Source: a bacterium
Lineage (GTDB): Bacteria > Moduliflexota > Moduliflexia > Moduliflexales > JAUQPW01
DNA length: 35,852 nucleotides
Direction of reading: 5' to 3'
NCBI GenBank assembly: GCA_030550175.1
Contig: JAUQPW010000015.1
Location: 31,834-67,685 of the forward strand
Shown here: piece by piece, positions 8,668 to 17,443 of the stretch
How positions within the stretch are numbered: position 1 is the first letter of the stretch
How the letters are laid out: the number at the start of each line of letters is the position of its first letter
Program-made: the position numbers and the translations under genes
Notes under the pieces: generated by a model
Told to the model about the DNA's origin: nothing
The model's database searches: none
The model's input: only the letters and a program-made list of their open reading frames with translations

Positions 8668-10857
8668 ATGATCCGGTCGAGCCGTTACAAAAAAATTCTA
8701 GGAACATGCGTCCTTAGCACCCTGATCCCCTTCCTGGCCGGTATCCTGCTGGTATCGGATAATTCCCCATTGCCGGCTACGGAACGCTGGTTCCCGCCTT
8801 TGGAGATCAAAGCAGGTCTTTCCTCTGTTTTCGGTGACTTTCGGGAAACCCATCTTCATAGCGGAATTGATTTTCGAACCAACGGTCAGATCGGTTATAA
8901 AGTCTTTGCAGTAGACGACGGGATGATTTATCGCCTCTCGGTTCGGAAGCGAGGATTCGGAAAGGCCCTTTACATCCGGCATAGAGATGGAATCGAGAGT
9001 GTCTATGCTCATCTGGACAAATTTGAGGAAGATCGGCTTGGGTTGGAGACTTTTGTCAAACAAGCCCAGCGAAGTCAAGGAACCAAATATCCCAGTGACT
9101 TATTTCTGGAGAAGGCAGTCCGACGGGGTCAGCTCATTGCCTTCTCAGGCGAAACGGGGGCCGGATTACCCCACCTCCATTTCGAACTCAGGAGAGGAGG
9201 TGGAAAGCCCCTGGATCCCTTCTCCATAGGTTTTTATTACTTAGATGAAACACCTCCGGTGATTGAAAGGGTAGTAATAGAGCCTGTAGGGTCCGGCTCC
9301 TATGTGGAGGGAGAGCACGATCCCCGGGAATATAAATTTGAGAAAGCAGGTTCTGGCTATACCCTGCGGGAAGTACCTGAGGTATCGGGACGTATTCAGT
9401 TTCGAGCAGCCATGTATGATCAAATCGGGGCCGAGAATCATTGTAGTGTGCAGGCCATGCAGTTACTTATCAATGGAAAACCCCTTTATGGGGTCCGTTT
9501 TGATACCTTTACTTTTAAAACCAACCATCGGGTGGGTCTGATCTACGATTTCAATAAAACCCGCTATTATCCGGCCCAATATTATTATAAGCTCTACAAT
9601 CCCTATGGTTATATGCCCTATGCAAAAAGTTTTAACCGAAATGGAGGTATCTGGGACACGGATCAGGAGTCTGAAGGCCTTCATACCGTCGAGATTCAAG
9701 CAGAAGACGCCGTCGGTCATAGGACCCTAGCTACCTTTAAGGTCAAAGTCGTCCATGAAGTAGAACGGGTAAGTATTCCACCCCGTGAGAACCCGGAAGT
9801 ACGGAAACGCGTAGACAAAACGCAACCCGGGCAACGGAGCCCCAGAAACCCGGTAAGTACGGCTATGGAAATCAACTCTTCCCGGCCTTCCAGGGCTTCC
9901 GGATCGCTTCAGGGAATAACCGTCGGTTTGCGTGATTTTGGAAATTTTATTGAGATTGTGATTCTTCCCGGCATGCCCTTGAGTACCTTCCCTGAAGTAA
10001 CCGTACAACAACAGGGTGGAGAAAAAGTATCAGTTCCGGTTCGTCAGATTGGATCTTCCGATTCAAAGAGGCCGGGTAGATTTGTGGGAACCTATGATTT
10101 AGTTCCGGGATTGGATGGACAGGCCGAAATTACAGTTTCTGGAACAGACCTGTCGGGAAAGGCTTATCAAGTCCGTGAATTCTTCCTGGTCCAAACCATT
10201 TTTGCCCAGAAGGGTGGGACGGCCCGTTGGGGAGAAGATACTTTTATCTCTTTCCCGCCGGGTGCTCTCTACGAAGATACCTTTATTACCATTGTTCCCG
10301 AAACCGATTATCAAGAAGAAGCCGATTTACCTTTAGTTTCTTCGGTTTATGAGTTTCGTCCTCGTGGAATACCCCTGGAGCGGAAAGCAACGGTTGGGAT
10401 CCGCTATCCGACCCAGATCCAGGATCTCAAGAAGTTGGGGGTTTATCGCTGGGATCCCCTCCAAAAGCGTTGGGATTATCTGGATGACCGGCTTAGTCCT
10501 TCTCACCGAACCGTCTCTGCCGAGGTCAATTTTTTGGCCACCTATGCCCTTCGCGTAGATAACGCCGTTCCAGTCATTTCCGATCTCCGACCTGCTCCCG
10601 GCAGTAAAGTCAAGGGCACCCCCTCTGAAATCTCGGCCATTATTGAAGATCGGGGTAAGGGAGTGGATGAAGATTCTATCCTCATGGAACTGGATGGGGT
10701 TCGGGTAGATGCCGAATACGACCCAGACCGTGACAAAGTTGCCTTTGTGCCGGAGCGACCTTTAAGGTCGGGCAAACATACCCTCAGAATTCAAGCCTCA
10801 GACCTTGCCGGAAATAAAGCAACCCCGATTCAATCGGAATTTTGGGTGGAACCTTAA
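8668..10857 (+). CDS. Large exported M23 (LytM-type) peptidase-like protein
   Basis: The 729-residue product begins with an N-terminal hydrophobic signal or anchor. The M23 domain (about 50-190) has the zinc ligands of the family: the HSGID motif (HxxxD) and the HLHFE motif (HxH). These enzymes cut peptide cross-links in peptidoglycan, or act as amidase activators when ligands are lost; here the ligands look intact. The remaining 500 residues look like several beta-sandwich modules, including a ZU5-like stretch (about 510-630) and a final Ig-like domain containing LDGVRVDAEYDPD. A Lys/Arg/Pro-rich linker sits near residues 370-410. Location is periplasmic or surface. It is a single-gene transcript by context. 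Confidence 0.88.
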   Translation: MIRSSRYKKILGTCVLSTLIPFLAGILLVSDNSPLPATERWFPPLEIKAGLSSVFGDFRETHLHSGIDFRTNGQIGYKVFAVDDGMIYRLSVRKRGFGKALYIRHRDGIESVYAHLDKFEEDRLGLETFVKQAQRSQGTKYPSDLFLEKAVRRGQLIAFSGETGAGLPHLHFELRRGGGKPLDPFSIGFYYLDETPPVIERVVIEPVGSGSYVEGEHDPREYKFEKAGSGYTLREVPEVSGRIQFRAAMYDQIGAENHCSVQAMQLLINGKPLYGVRFDTFTFKTNHRVGLIYDFNKTRYYPAQYYYKLYNPYGYMPYAKSFNRNGGIWDTDQESEGLHTVEIQAEDAVGHRTLATFKVKVVHEVERVSIPPRENPEVRKRVDKTQPGQRSPRNPVSTAMEINSSRPSRASGSLQGITVGLRDFGNFIEIVILPGMPLSTFPEVTVQQQGGEKVSVPVRQIGSSDSKRPGRFVGTYDLVPGLDGQAEITVSGTDLSGKAYQVREFFLVQTIFAQKGGTARWGEDTFISFPPGALYEDTFITIVPETDYQEEADLPLVSSVYEFRPRGIPLERKATVGIRYPTQIQDLKKLGVYRWDPLQKRWDYLDDRLSPSHRTVSAEVNFLATYALRVDNAVPVISDLRPAPGSKVKGTPSEISAIIEDRGKGVDEDSILMELDGVRVDAEYDPDRDKVAFVPERPLRSGKHTLRIQASDLAGNKATPIQSEFWVEP

Positions 10858-10860
10858 AAC

Positions 10861-10995
10861 CAGGAGACTTAGGGGACACGGGGACGCGGGGACACGGGGA
10901 CTGAGAGACGCGGAGAAGTGTCTCCATGTCTCCACGTCTCACTGTCTCCGTGTTCCTAAGTCTCCGCGTCCCCGTGTCCCCCAAATTCCCGCGTC
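10861..10995. repeat. Large inverted repeat of GGGGACACGGGGACGCGG units
   Basis: Between two convergent genes lies an array of units such as GGGGACACGGGGACGCGG on the left (10873-10917). It faces an inverted array of TCTCCGCGTCCCCGTGTCCC type on the right (10919-10995). The arms can fold into a long imperfect hairpin. It resembles the short-unit interspersed arrays known in several bacterial lineages, and could terminate transcription from both sides. Confidence 0.75.
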
Positions 10996-11010
10996 CGAAC
11001 GCATGGTTTC

Positions 11011-11313
11011 TTAAAGATTCAACGCCATAGCCCGGATGGTAGGTCGATCTAGACGTCCGGTGACCCGAAGATAGTGCCGATACTGGTACTTCCGAATAGC
11101 CTCCCGCGTGGCAGGACCCAGAATTCCGTCAATAGGTCCATAGTATAATCCTTCTGCCCGGAGGACCCTTTGAGCTGCCTTAACAACAGCCCTTGAATTA
11201 TAACCCCTGTCAATGATAATGACCCGGGTTCTAGGATGTGCCGACGCTATGGAGGGTGCTATCACCGAAGAGAAAAGAAGCGCCAGCAGTAAGATGATGA
11301 TATTTTTCTTCAT
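11011..11313 (-). CDS. Small exported peptidoglycan-binding-domain protein
   Basis: The 100-residue product has a clear signal peptide (MKKNIIILLLALLFSSVIAP, then SIASA). It carries one PG_binding_1-like domain, with the typical LYYGPIDGILGPATREAIRKYQ pattern (abridged) at about 56-80. Such domains bind peptidoglycan and usually sit beside a catalytic domain; here the domain is alone. A strong AGGAGG precedes the ATG. It could be a stand-alone cell-wall adaptor. Confidence 0.85.
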   Translation of the reverse strand: MKKNIIILLLALLFSSVIAPSIASAHPRTRVIIIDRGYNSRAVVKAAQRVLRAEGLYYGPIDGILGPATREAIRKYQYRHYLRVTGRLDRPTIRAMALNL

Positions 11314-11661
11314 AGCTTATCCCTCCTGGACTTGCCTGCTCAGGAATCAGACGTCAGAAGCCATACCAGTCTGCTTGATATCTAATAACCGGATTTAACC
11401 GCTCCCCTGACCTCCACAGGCACCAGGTAAGTAGAGGAAGAAACGTTAACTTAACAGATGGCTCCGACCCGGAAAAGGATCGAGGTCAAGTTATTTTTTG
11501 AAGCAAAAGTCTACCATTTTCCAACTTCTGAGTTCTGACTCCCTCCCGGCTTTTTAACCGGTTATCCCCCTTCAGTCATTTTTTCCCTACGCTTTCAGCA
11601 AAAGTTCTGTTTATGGATCTATTTCTTAAGATGATGGTTTCTCTCATTAGTTTCATTGTTC
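11314..11661. other. Gap of about 350 nt, no gene seen
   Basis: I find no credible coding frame. A short palindrome, TAACCGGTTA, lies near 11556-11565. The part next to 11313 should hold the promoter of the peptidoglycan-binding gene, but I could not pick a convincing -35/-10 pair. Confidence 0.4.
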
Positions 11662-11928
11662 TTAAAGCCTGGTAGGGCATCCTCCCGGTGGAGCCGGAAT
11701 AATATCTCCATGGCGCCGATGCGAATCTAAGGCATTGGAACTGATAGTAATTCTTCTATAGGGGTTTTCTTTAGAGCCCGTCCTATGGCAAATCGTCACT
11801 TTATGCTGAGTCGGGCTCGATACCTTTTTCTTTTTTCCGGCAGCCTGGACCGGGAAACTGAAGGAGGATAATACAGTCACCACCAGGATGCCTGTCACCA
11901 TTACCTTCCACATAAACTGTTTCATCAA
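11662..11928 (-). CDS. Small secreted protein with a CHRTGS...HGD motif
   Basis: The 88-residue product has a signal peptide ending near VQAAG and a short basic linker. A compact domain follows, with Cys-His (VTICHRTG), an ITISSNAL stretch, SHRRHGD and a terminal Cys (GGCP). This CHxxxG...HxxHGD...C pattern is familiar from many uncharacterised secreted bacterial proteins. The His, Asp and Cys residues suggest a metal site or a disulfide, but no function is known to me. AAGGGAGG lies upstream of the ATG. Confidence 0.75.
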   Translation of the reverse strand: MMKQFMWKVMVTGILVVTVLSSFSFPVQAAGKKKKVSSPTQHKVTICHRTGSKENPYRRITISSNALDSHRRHGDIIPAPPGGCPTRL

Positions 11929-12120
11929 AAACCTCCCTTTTTAAAGAAAAAAATTGCAAGAAATACCTCCCTTCGAGGTTTCAGTTTTAAAAATCCCACC
12001 AAAAGTTTTACCGGAGATTTTACTAAATTTAATAAATAAGACGTGGTTATCCAAGGATTTGTTCCCAACAGGAAAGGTGGGCCGAAGGATGCTTTTGGCT
12101 AAAAATTTTAAAAAAATCCC

Positions 12121-12149
12121 TTGACAGATTAATAGATTTTTTGTTCTAT
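12121..12149 (+). promoter_or_regulatory. Promoter of the lasso peptide operon
   Basis: A perfect TTGACA at 12121-12126 is followed by a 17-nt spacer and TTCTAT (12144-12149, 4 of 6 consensus). It points toward the B1 gene at 12200 with a leader of about 45 nt. The B1, B2 and C genes overlap one another, so this promoter could drive at least those. Confidence 0.65.
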
Positions 12150-12199
12150 CTAGGACAAACAAAAATAGGGGATACAGTTAGAGAAACGGGGTTTCCAAC

Positions 12200-12499
12200 A
12201 TGGAGAATCCTCTATCCAGATACTCAGTTGTTGTAGCAGTTAAAGACCTGGTTTCCTGCGAGCTGGCTGGGGAGATGGTTATCCTGCATCTCAAGGATGG
12301 GATATATTACGGTTTGAATCCTGTAGGAACCCGGATTTGGAATCTTATCCAGGAACCGAGAACCGTGGACGAAATTCGTGGGATCCTTTTGAGGGAATAC
12401 GATGTTGAAGAGGAGCGTTGTGAGCGTGATTTACTCACGTCGCTCCAGGAGCTGGCAGACAAAGGCCTCATCGAGGTAAAGAATGAAACGGTTGTATAG
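12200..12499 (+). CDS. Lasso peptide B1 protein (PqqD-like leader-recognition element)
   Basis: The 99-residue product is a PqqD-fold RiPP recognition element that binds the precursor leader and presents it to the B2 peptidase. Typical features are the GEMVILHLKDGIYYGLNPVGTRIW stretch (abridged; about 28-51) and the helical C-terminal half with LQELADKGLIEV. It overlaps the B2 gene by 17 nt, and the promoter lies just upstream. The split B1/B2 arrangement, with no B fusion, is the form described from Firmicutes and Actinobacteria and some other phyla. Family assignment is firm because of the neighbouring B2, C and A genes. Confidence 0.92.
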   Translation: MENPLSRYSVVVAVKDLVSCELAGEMVILHLKDGIYYGLNPVGTRIWNLIQEPRTVDEIRGILLREYDVEEERCERDLLTSLQELADKGLIEVKNETVV

Positions 12500-12923
12500 A
12501 TTCTTATCCCTTCCCTCCCGGGATCGACGTCTCCTGATTAAAGCTATACTTCTGCTCGGGGTAATCCGGTTAGGGTTATGGTTGCTATTCTTTCAAACCC
12601 TGCAGGGTCTGCTTCTGAGAATACAGCAGAAGTCCACAAGGCTAGGGGAAGCCGATCCTTCATCCCCTGAGCGGATTGCCTGGGCCATCCGGGTGGTCAG
12701 TCGGTATGTCCCTGGAGTGACCTGTCTGATTCAGGCTCTGGCCGCTCAGGTACTCCTTGAGCAGGAAGGTCATCCTGCTTGCCTTCGCATCGGCGTTGCC
12801 AAAGACAAAAATGGGCGATTGCAGGCCCATGCCTGGACTGAGAGTGGGGGCAAGGTCGTGGTAGGTGGCGGAAATCTGTCCTCCTATACGCTGTTATCTA
12901 CTCCGGCTAAAAAAAGGTTATGA
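12483..12923 (+). CDS. Lasso peptide B2 protein (transglutaminase-like leader peptidase)
   Basis: The 146-residue product belongs to the Transglut_core3 family of lasso leader peptidases. The catalytic Cys81 lies in the VTCLIQALAAQ motif and His116 in the QAHAWTE motif, with the GG-rich strand after it as expected. An N-terminal hydrophobic helix (about 20-45) is common in this family. The enzyme would cut the precursor after Thr37-Arg38, leaving Leu as residue 1 of the core. It overlaps B1 by 17 nt and the cyclase gene by 4 nt (ATGA). Confidence 0.93.
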   Translation: MKRLYRFLSLPSRDRRLLIKAILLLGVIRLGLWLLFFQTLQGLLLRIQQKSTRLGEADPSSPERIAWAIRVVSRYVPGVTCLIQALAAQVLLEQEGHPACLRIGVAKDKNGRLQAHAWTESGGKVVVGGGNLSSYTLLSTPAKKRL

Positions 12924-14816
12924 GTGCCATCGTTGGGATTTACTACCTTGATAACCGGCCTGTAAATTCCCTGCATCTGGATCACATGTTAAAAAGCTTG
13001 GCCCATCGGGGACCCGACGGTGCGGAGGCATGGCAGGAAGGACCGATTGGTCTCGGCCATGGAAGGCTGTGGACGACCCCGGAGTCTGTTCAAGAAAAAC
13101 TTCCCCTGGTAAACAAGACCGGAGATTTTATCCTCACTGCCGATGCCCGCATCGATAATCGCAACGAGTTGATAGCAGCCCTGGAGGTTACCGACCGACC
13201 GTCCCATGAAATTACCGATGGCGAGTTGATTCTCAGAGCCTATGAGCGGTGGGGTGAGTACTGTCCAGAGAAGCTGTTAGGAGACTTTGCCTTTGCTCTT
13301 TGGGATCGCAGAAGGCAGGTATTATTCTGTGCCCGGGATCCTTTTGGCGTTAAGCCTTTTTATTATTATCATTCTGATCGGATCTTTGCCTTTGCTTCTG
13401 AAATTAAAGCACTTCTTTGCCTTCCAGAGGTACCACGACGGCTTAACGAAGTGAGGGTAGCCGATTACCTGTTATCGATCCTGGAGGACAAGGTTATTAC
13501 CTTTTATTGGGAAATTTTCCGTCTTCCACCGGGTCACGGTATGACCGTAGGTCGTGAGAGAGTATTGATACGCTCCTACTGGTCCCTGGATCCCACCTAT
13601 GCCATCCGCTACGATTCAAACGAAGAGTATGCTGAAGCCTTCCACGATCTCTTCAGAGAGGCAGTTTGTTGTCGTCTGAGAAGCGCTTTTCCCATAGGCT
13701 CAACGTTAAGCGGAGGGTTAGACTCCTCCTCCGTTGTCTGTATGGCCCGAAAAAATCCTGGTCCAGGACCATAGCCAAGGATTACAGACGTTTTCTGCCA
13801 TCTTCGATACAGTTCCCCAATGTGACGAACGCCCGTTTATCAATGCCGTTCTGGCTCAGGACGGATTAAAGCCGCACTATATTCAGGCAGATAGGTTAAG
13901 CCCTTTAACCGATCTGGAACGTATGTTTTGGCATGAAGATGAAGTCTTCTACGCTCCTAATTTATTCATACACTGGGGTCTGTACAAGGCCGCCCATCAA
14001 CAAAATGTTCGGATCTTTCTGGACGGTCTGGATGGGGATACCACCGTGTCTCATGGTCTTTCTTTGTTAACCGAACTTTTTCGTGCCGGAAAATGGTACT
14101 CCCTAATCCTGGAAATTAAGGATCTCTCTCAGCATTTTAATTGCTCGCCCTGGCGGTTTTTTCGAGGGTATGTTCTCAGACCCTTCACGCCCAAACCGAT
14201 ATGACAGGTTTGGCGGGTACTCCGGGGACGGACCCGGCCGGATTGGATGGTCGGTACGGCCATCAACCCTCATTTTGCCTCTCGTATCGGTCTGATGGAG
14301 CGTTATCAAACCTTACTGAAGGGACACCTGGACATGGTCTACTCATCAAGAGAGAATCACTGGAGACGGCTCACATCCGGTTTTATTCCCTTTGCCCTTG
14401 AAGTTGCTGATAAAGCTGCCGCAGCCTTTTCACTTGAACCCCGTTATCCCTTCTTCGACCGGCGATTGGTAGAGTTTTGCCTGACCCTCCCTCCCGAACA
14501 GAAACTTTACCGGGGTTGGACCCGAATTATTCTGCGTCGTGCCATGGCCGATGTTTTGCCCATAGAAGTCCAATGGCGGAGGGACAAATCGAATCTTGCC
14601 CCGAACTTTACCCAGGGGCTGTTGGCCTTTGAGCGAGAACGTCTAGAAGGGGTGATCCTGGACAACTCTAAGATGGTCGAGGAATATGTGGATATTCCTG
14701 CTCTACGTGAAGCTTATCAACAATATCTGGGTAAAAGAGATCCTTCCAGTGCCCTTACGGTATGGAAAACCGTGACGTTAGCTTTGTGGCTCCGCCAGAC
14801 AGGATTAACTCCGTGA
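12920..14816 (+). pseudogene. Lasso cyclase C (asparagine-synthetase-like), frameshifted and interrupted by TGA
   Basis: Lasso cyclases adenylate the ring Asp/Glu side chain and join it to the core N-terminus. The first frame (12920-13774) carries the glutaminase-like domain, with Ser instead of Cys at position 2, as expected for an enzyme that needs no glutamine. It also has the ATP-binding SGGLDSSS loop. Homology continues in another frame after an A6 run (13750-13755): one A fewer would give ARKILVQD. That frame has a TGA at 14202-14204, after which homology resumes with VWRVLRGR and runs to 14816. Restored length is about 631 residues, normal for the family. Either the gene is dead or the sequence has two errors; -1 ribosomal slippage would not restore the frame. 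Confidence 0.88.
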
Positions 14817-14915
14817 ATTCTTCCAGAAAGGAGGTGGAGAAACAGCCATCAGACGCAGTAACCCCTAGGAATCAGAGATAACCATCAACCCTTTTCATGA
14901 AAGGAGTTTACGACT

Positions 14916-15083
14916 ATGAAAAAAGAGGAAGCGAATCTGTTAGATTTTGAAGGAGAGGAGAAGTCGACAAAGAAACCTTATCATTCCCCTCAACTCACGG
15001 TATACGGCACCGTGGAGCAGATTACAAGACTTGTTGAGAGTAATCCAACCGATGGATGGTTTGGTTCAGCCCCCCTTAAATGA
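14916..15083 (+). CDS. Lasso peptide precursor A, core LVESNPTDGWFGSAPLK
   Basis: This 55-codon gene has AAGGAG 9 nt before its ATG. The leader (1-38) fits the YxxPxLxxxGxxxxxTx rule exactly: Tyr22, Pro25, Leu27, Gly31, Thr37, Arg38. Thr at -2 is the conserved mark of the cleavage site. The predicted core is residues 39-55 with Asp at core position 8, so an eight-residue Leu1-Asp8 macrolactam is expected. Leu1 is rare but known (citrulassin). The tail after the ring is nine residues, GWFGSAPLK, with Trp10 and Phe11 as possible plugs. The gene lies between the cyclase and the kinase. The ring register is inference; the leader match is directly visible. Confidence 0.9.
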   Translation: MKKEEANLLDFEGEEKSTKKPYHSPQLTVYGTVEQITRLVESNPTDGWFGSAPLK

Positions 15084-15174
15084 GGTTAGAGGATCTATTC
15101 AATCAGAAGGATACGAAAGGATAGAGAGGGTTTACAATTTCTACGAGTCTGTATAATTCCCGGAGGAGAGGTGC

Positions 15175-16065
15175 ATGTTTTCTTACCTGGCGTACGGTCT
15201 GACTATCTACTCCACTTTGTCCTTACCGGAACTTGTATCGGCTGAAGCGGAGGCAGATGTCATCGTTCGTCTGGAAAAAGTAGCATACGGTCTGCCGGAG
15301 CCGGTGGATGGGCGGAGTCATTTTTGGATTACCGATGAGGGGATTTATCTTTTCTATGAAGAGGTCGGAACGTTCCTGGTACGAGGGGGGAGGGAAATTC
15401 TTATAGACCCGATTCCAGGAGTGGAGGAGCGGGTTCTTCGGCTTTTCATCTTAGGACCGGCTCTGGGAGTGTTACTCCATCAACGAGGACTTTTAGTGTT
15501 GCATGCCAGCGCTGTTTCGATGAACGGTACTGCGGTTGCTTTTCTAGGTGGGCCGGGTTGGGGTAAATCTACTATAGCTGCTGCCTTGTATGCCCGGGGG
15601 TACGGGGTAGTAGCGGATGATGTAACGGCCGTTGAGGTAGCTAAAGACCATCCCCTGGTATTTCCGGGTTTTCCACAACTCAAGCTTTGGCCGGAAGCAG
15701 TCATGGCTCTGGGAGAAGATCCGGAAATGCTATATCCTCTTCATCCTCATCTGGAAAAACGTGGTCAGCGGATTACAAAGGGGTTTTCCCCTTATCCCTT
15801 ACCCCTGCGGTGTATCTATGTCCTGGCCGAAGGACAGATTCTTGAGATCGAATCTATCCAGCCTCAGGAAACCTTAATAGAACTGATACGCCATTTCTAT
15901 GGGATTAAACTGCTTCGATTTTCAGGAGCCTCCTCTCACTTCCTGCGATGTGCCGACCTTGCTAAAAAAGTAGCCATCCGTCGCTTGAAGAGGCCGCGTT
16001 CCCTTTCAGGTCTCTTCAATGTGGTACGAACAGTGGAGGAAGACCTTGCCCGGGATTTCCAATAA
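15175..16065 (+). CDS. HPr-kinase-like P-loop protein of the lasso cluster
   Basis: The 296-residue product resembles the HPr Ser kinase/phosphorylase C-terminal domain. It has the family motif LHASAV at 109-114, Walker A GGPGWGKST at 125-133, and Asp148-Asp149 in VADDV. Homologues in lasso clusters such as paeninodin phosphorylate the terminal Ser of the precursor. Here the precursor ends in Lys, and the nearest Ser is core position 13, so the substrate site is unclear. GGAGGAGAGG precedes the ATG. The last 47 nt overlap the next gene, so the two are probably translationally coupled. Confidence 0.87.
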   Translation: MFSYLAYGLTIYSTLSLPELVSAEAEADVIVRLEKVAYGLPEPVDGRSHFWITDEGIYLFYEEVGTFLVRGGREILIDPIPGVEERVLRLFILGPALGVLLHQRGLLVLHASAVSMNGTAVAFLGGPGWGKSTIAAALYARGYGVVADDVTAVEVAKDHPLVFPGFPQLKLWPEAVMALGEDPEMLYPLHPHLEKRGQRITKGFSPYPLPLRCIYVLAEGQILEIESIQPQETLIELIRHFYGIKLLRFSGASSHFLRCADLAKKVAIRRLKRPRSLSGLFNVVRTVEEDLARDFQ

Positions 16066-17260
16066 AATTTCAATATCAGGCATTCGCCCCGAAGTTGAAC
16101 TACTCCTGGATTGTGCCAGGACCCATATGGATCCTGAAAGGGCCGAACGAATTAAGAGATTATCGCAGGAGGAGTTAGACTGGGATTACTTGCTTCGGAC
16201 GGCGCTATTACACAGAACGATGCCGCTTTTGTACTGGCACCTTAACGTCCTCTGCCCGGAAGTTGTTCCGAAAACTATTCTGGACCAACTGCGGGACTTT
16301 TTTCATGGTAATGTCCGGCGTAATCTTTTCCTGACCGGGGAACTGCTTAAACTCTTGAGCCTGTTGGAGGCCCATAAAATTACTGCGATTCCTTACAAAG
16401 GACCGATTCTGGCTCTGTCTGCATATGGAAATCTTGCCTTTCGGCACTTCGATGATCTGGACATCTTAATCCGCAAGCAGGATATCTTGAAGGCTAAGGA
16501 TCTGTTAATTTCCCAGGGGTACCGGCCGAAATATCCTTTCTTTTCCACACATGAAAAAGCTTATTTGGAATTCCATCGACAACTCCCCTTTACCCGGGAC
16601 GATGGCGTAAGTGTGATAGAGTTACATACGGCGACTACCCAGAAATACCTCTCTTTCCCCGATCCGGAGTCCTTATGGAGTCGCCTTACTCCGGTATCTT
16701 TTCAGGGTACCCCGGTTCTGACGCTCTCCCCCGAGGATTTACTCCTTATTCTCTGTATGCATGGAGCCAAGCATTTATGGGAAAGGATAGGATGGATCTG
16801 TGATATTGCCGAACTGATTCGAGCTCATCCCAAGATAGACTGGGGATGGGCATTGGAACAGGCCAGGACCCTGGGTGGGGAGCGGGCTTTGTTGCTGGGC
16901 CTTTATTTAGCCACCGATCTTTTAGGTACTCCCCTCCCCCAGGAAATCTCTCAAAAGCTGTCCGATCCGGTAGTAAAAAATCTTGCCCGGCGATTATCCA
17001 AGAAACTTTTCCAGACGTCAAATCATCGACCTGGAATTTTCGAACTCTCCCTTTTCCAACCCCTTTATCTCCAGATGCGAGAACGTTTACAGGACAGGGT
17101 TCGATATGGTCTTTATCTTCCCCATCTTGCCATAACCCCGACCCGCGAAGACCATAAATTTCTACCCCTACCGGCATCCCTCTTTTTTCTTTATTATTTG
17201 ATTCGGCCAATCCGACTGACCGGAAAGTACTTATGGAGACTCTTCCGGCGTCTTCTCTGA
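16019..17260 (+). CDS. Nucleotidyltransferase family protein (NTP_transf_5) of the lasso cluster
   Basis: The 413-residue product carries the NTP_transf_5 pattern: IPYKGPILALSAYG, then FRHFDDLDILI (about 140-150), where the paired Asp residues of a nucleotidyltransferase active site sit, and later MHGAKHLWERIGWICDIAELI (abridged). Members are often found beside HPr-kinase-like genes in lasso clusters, but their chemistry is unproven. A helical C-terminal region follows with a basic end. The start overlaps the kinase gene; a later start near Met37 is possible. Convergent with the next minus-strand gene, with a shared terminator. Confidence 0.83.
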   Translation: MWYEQWRKTLPGISNKISISGIRPEVELLLDCARTHMDPERAERIKRLSQEELDWDYLLRTALLHRTMPLLYWHLNVLCPEVVPKTILDQLRDFFHGNVRRNLFLTGELLKLLSLLEAHKITAIPYKGPILALSAYGNLAFRHFDDLDILIRKQDILKAKDLLISQGYRPKYPFFSTHEKAYLEFHRQLPFTRDDGVSVIELHTATTQKYLSFPDPESLWSRLTPVSFQGTPVLTLSPEDLLLILCMHGAKHLWERIGWICDIAELIRAHPKIDWGWALEQARTLGGERALLLGLYLATDLLGTPLPQEISQKLSDPVVKNLARRLSKKLFQTSNHRPGIFELSLFQPLYLQMRERLQDRVRYGLYLPHLAITPTREDHKFLPLPASLFFLYYLIRPIRLTGKYLWRLFRRLL

Positions 17261-17395
17261 TCGGAGAATCTACGAACTTACAGACTCAGTAAACGGTTTT
17301 TTACCCTGCTGAAGGGTGTGAGCAAGATTATCAAAAACGATTTTCGCCAGCTTTTCTAATCCGCCGTTTTCTTGATAAGTATTAAATCTAATTTA

Positions 17396-17443
17396 AAAGC
17401 CAGCCCCTACAAAAATAAACCCCCTTTTTGTAGGAACGGCTTT
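17396..17443. terminator. Bidirectional terminator between convergent genes
   Basis: CCTACAAAAA (17406-17415) pairs with TTTTTGTAGG (17425-17434) around a 9-nt loop. An outer AAAGCC (17396-17401) pairs with GGCTTT (17438-17443). The A and T tracts in the stem suit both strands. It lies between the lasso nucleotidyltransferase gene and the minus-strand amidase gene. Confidence 0.75.

Noticed and set aside
13744..13780. Programmed -1 ribosomal frameshift in the lasso cyclase
   Set aside because: A -1 slip at the A6 run enters a third frame with no homology. The required change is the opposite one, and a TGA would still block the gene.
14813..14880. A second small peptide gene between cyclase and precursor
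   Set aside because: A GTG frame of 22 codons is open, but it has no leader motif and no ring acceptor at a suitable place, and it merely overlaps the cyclase stop.
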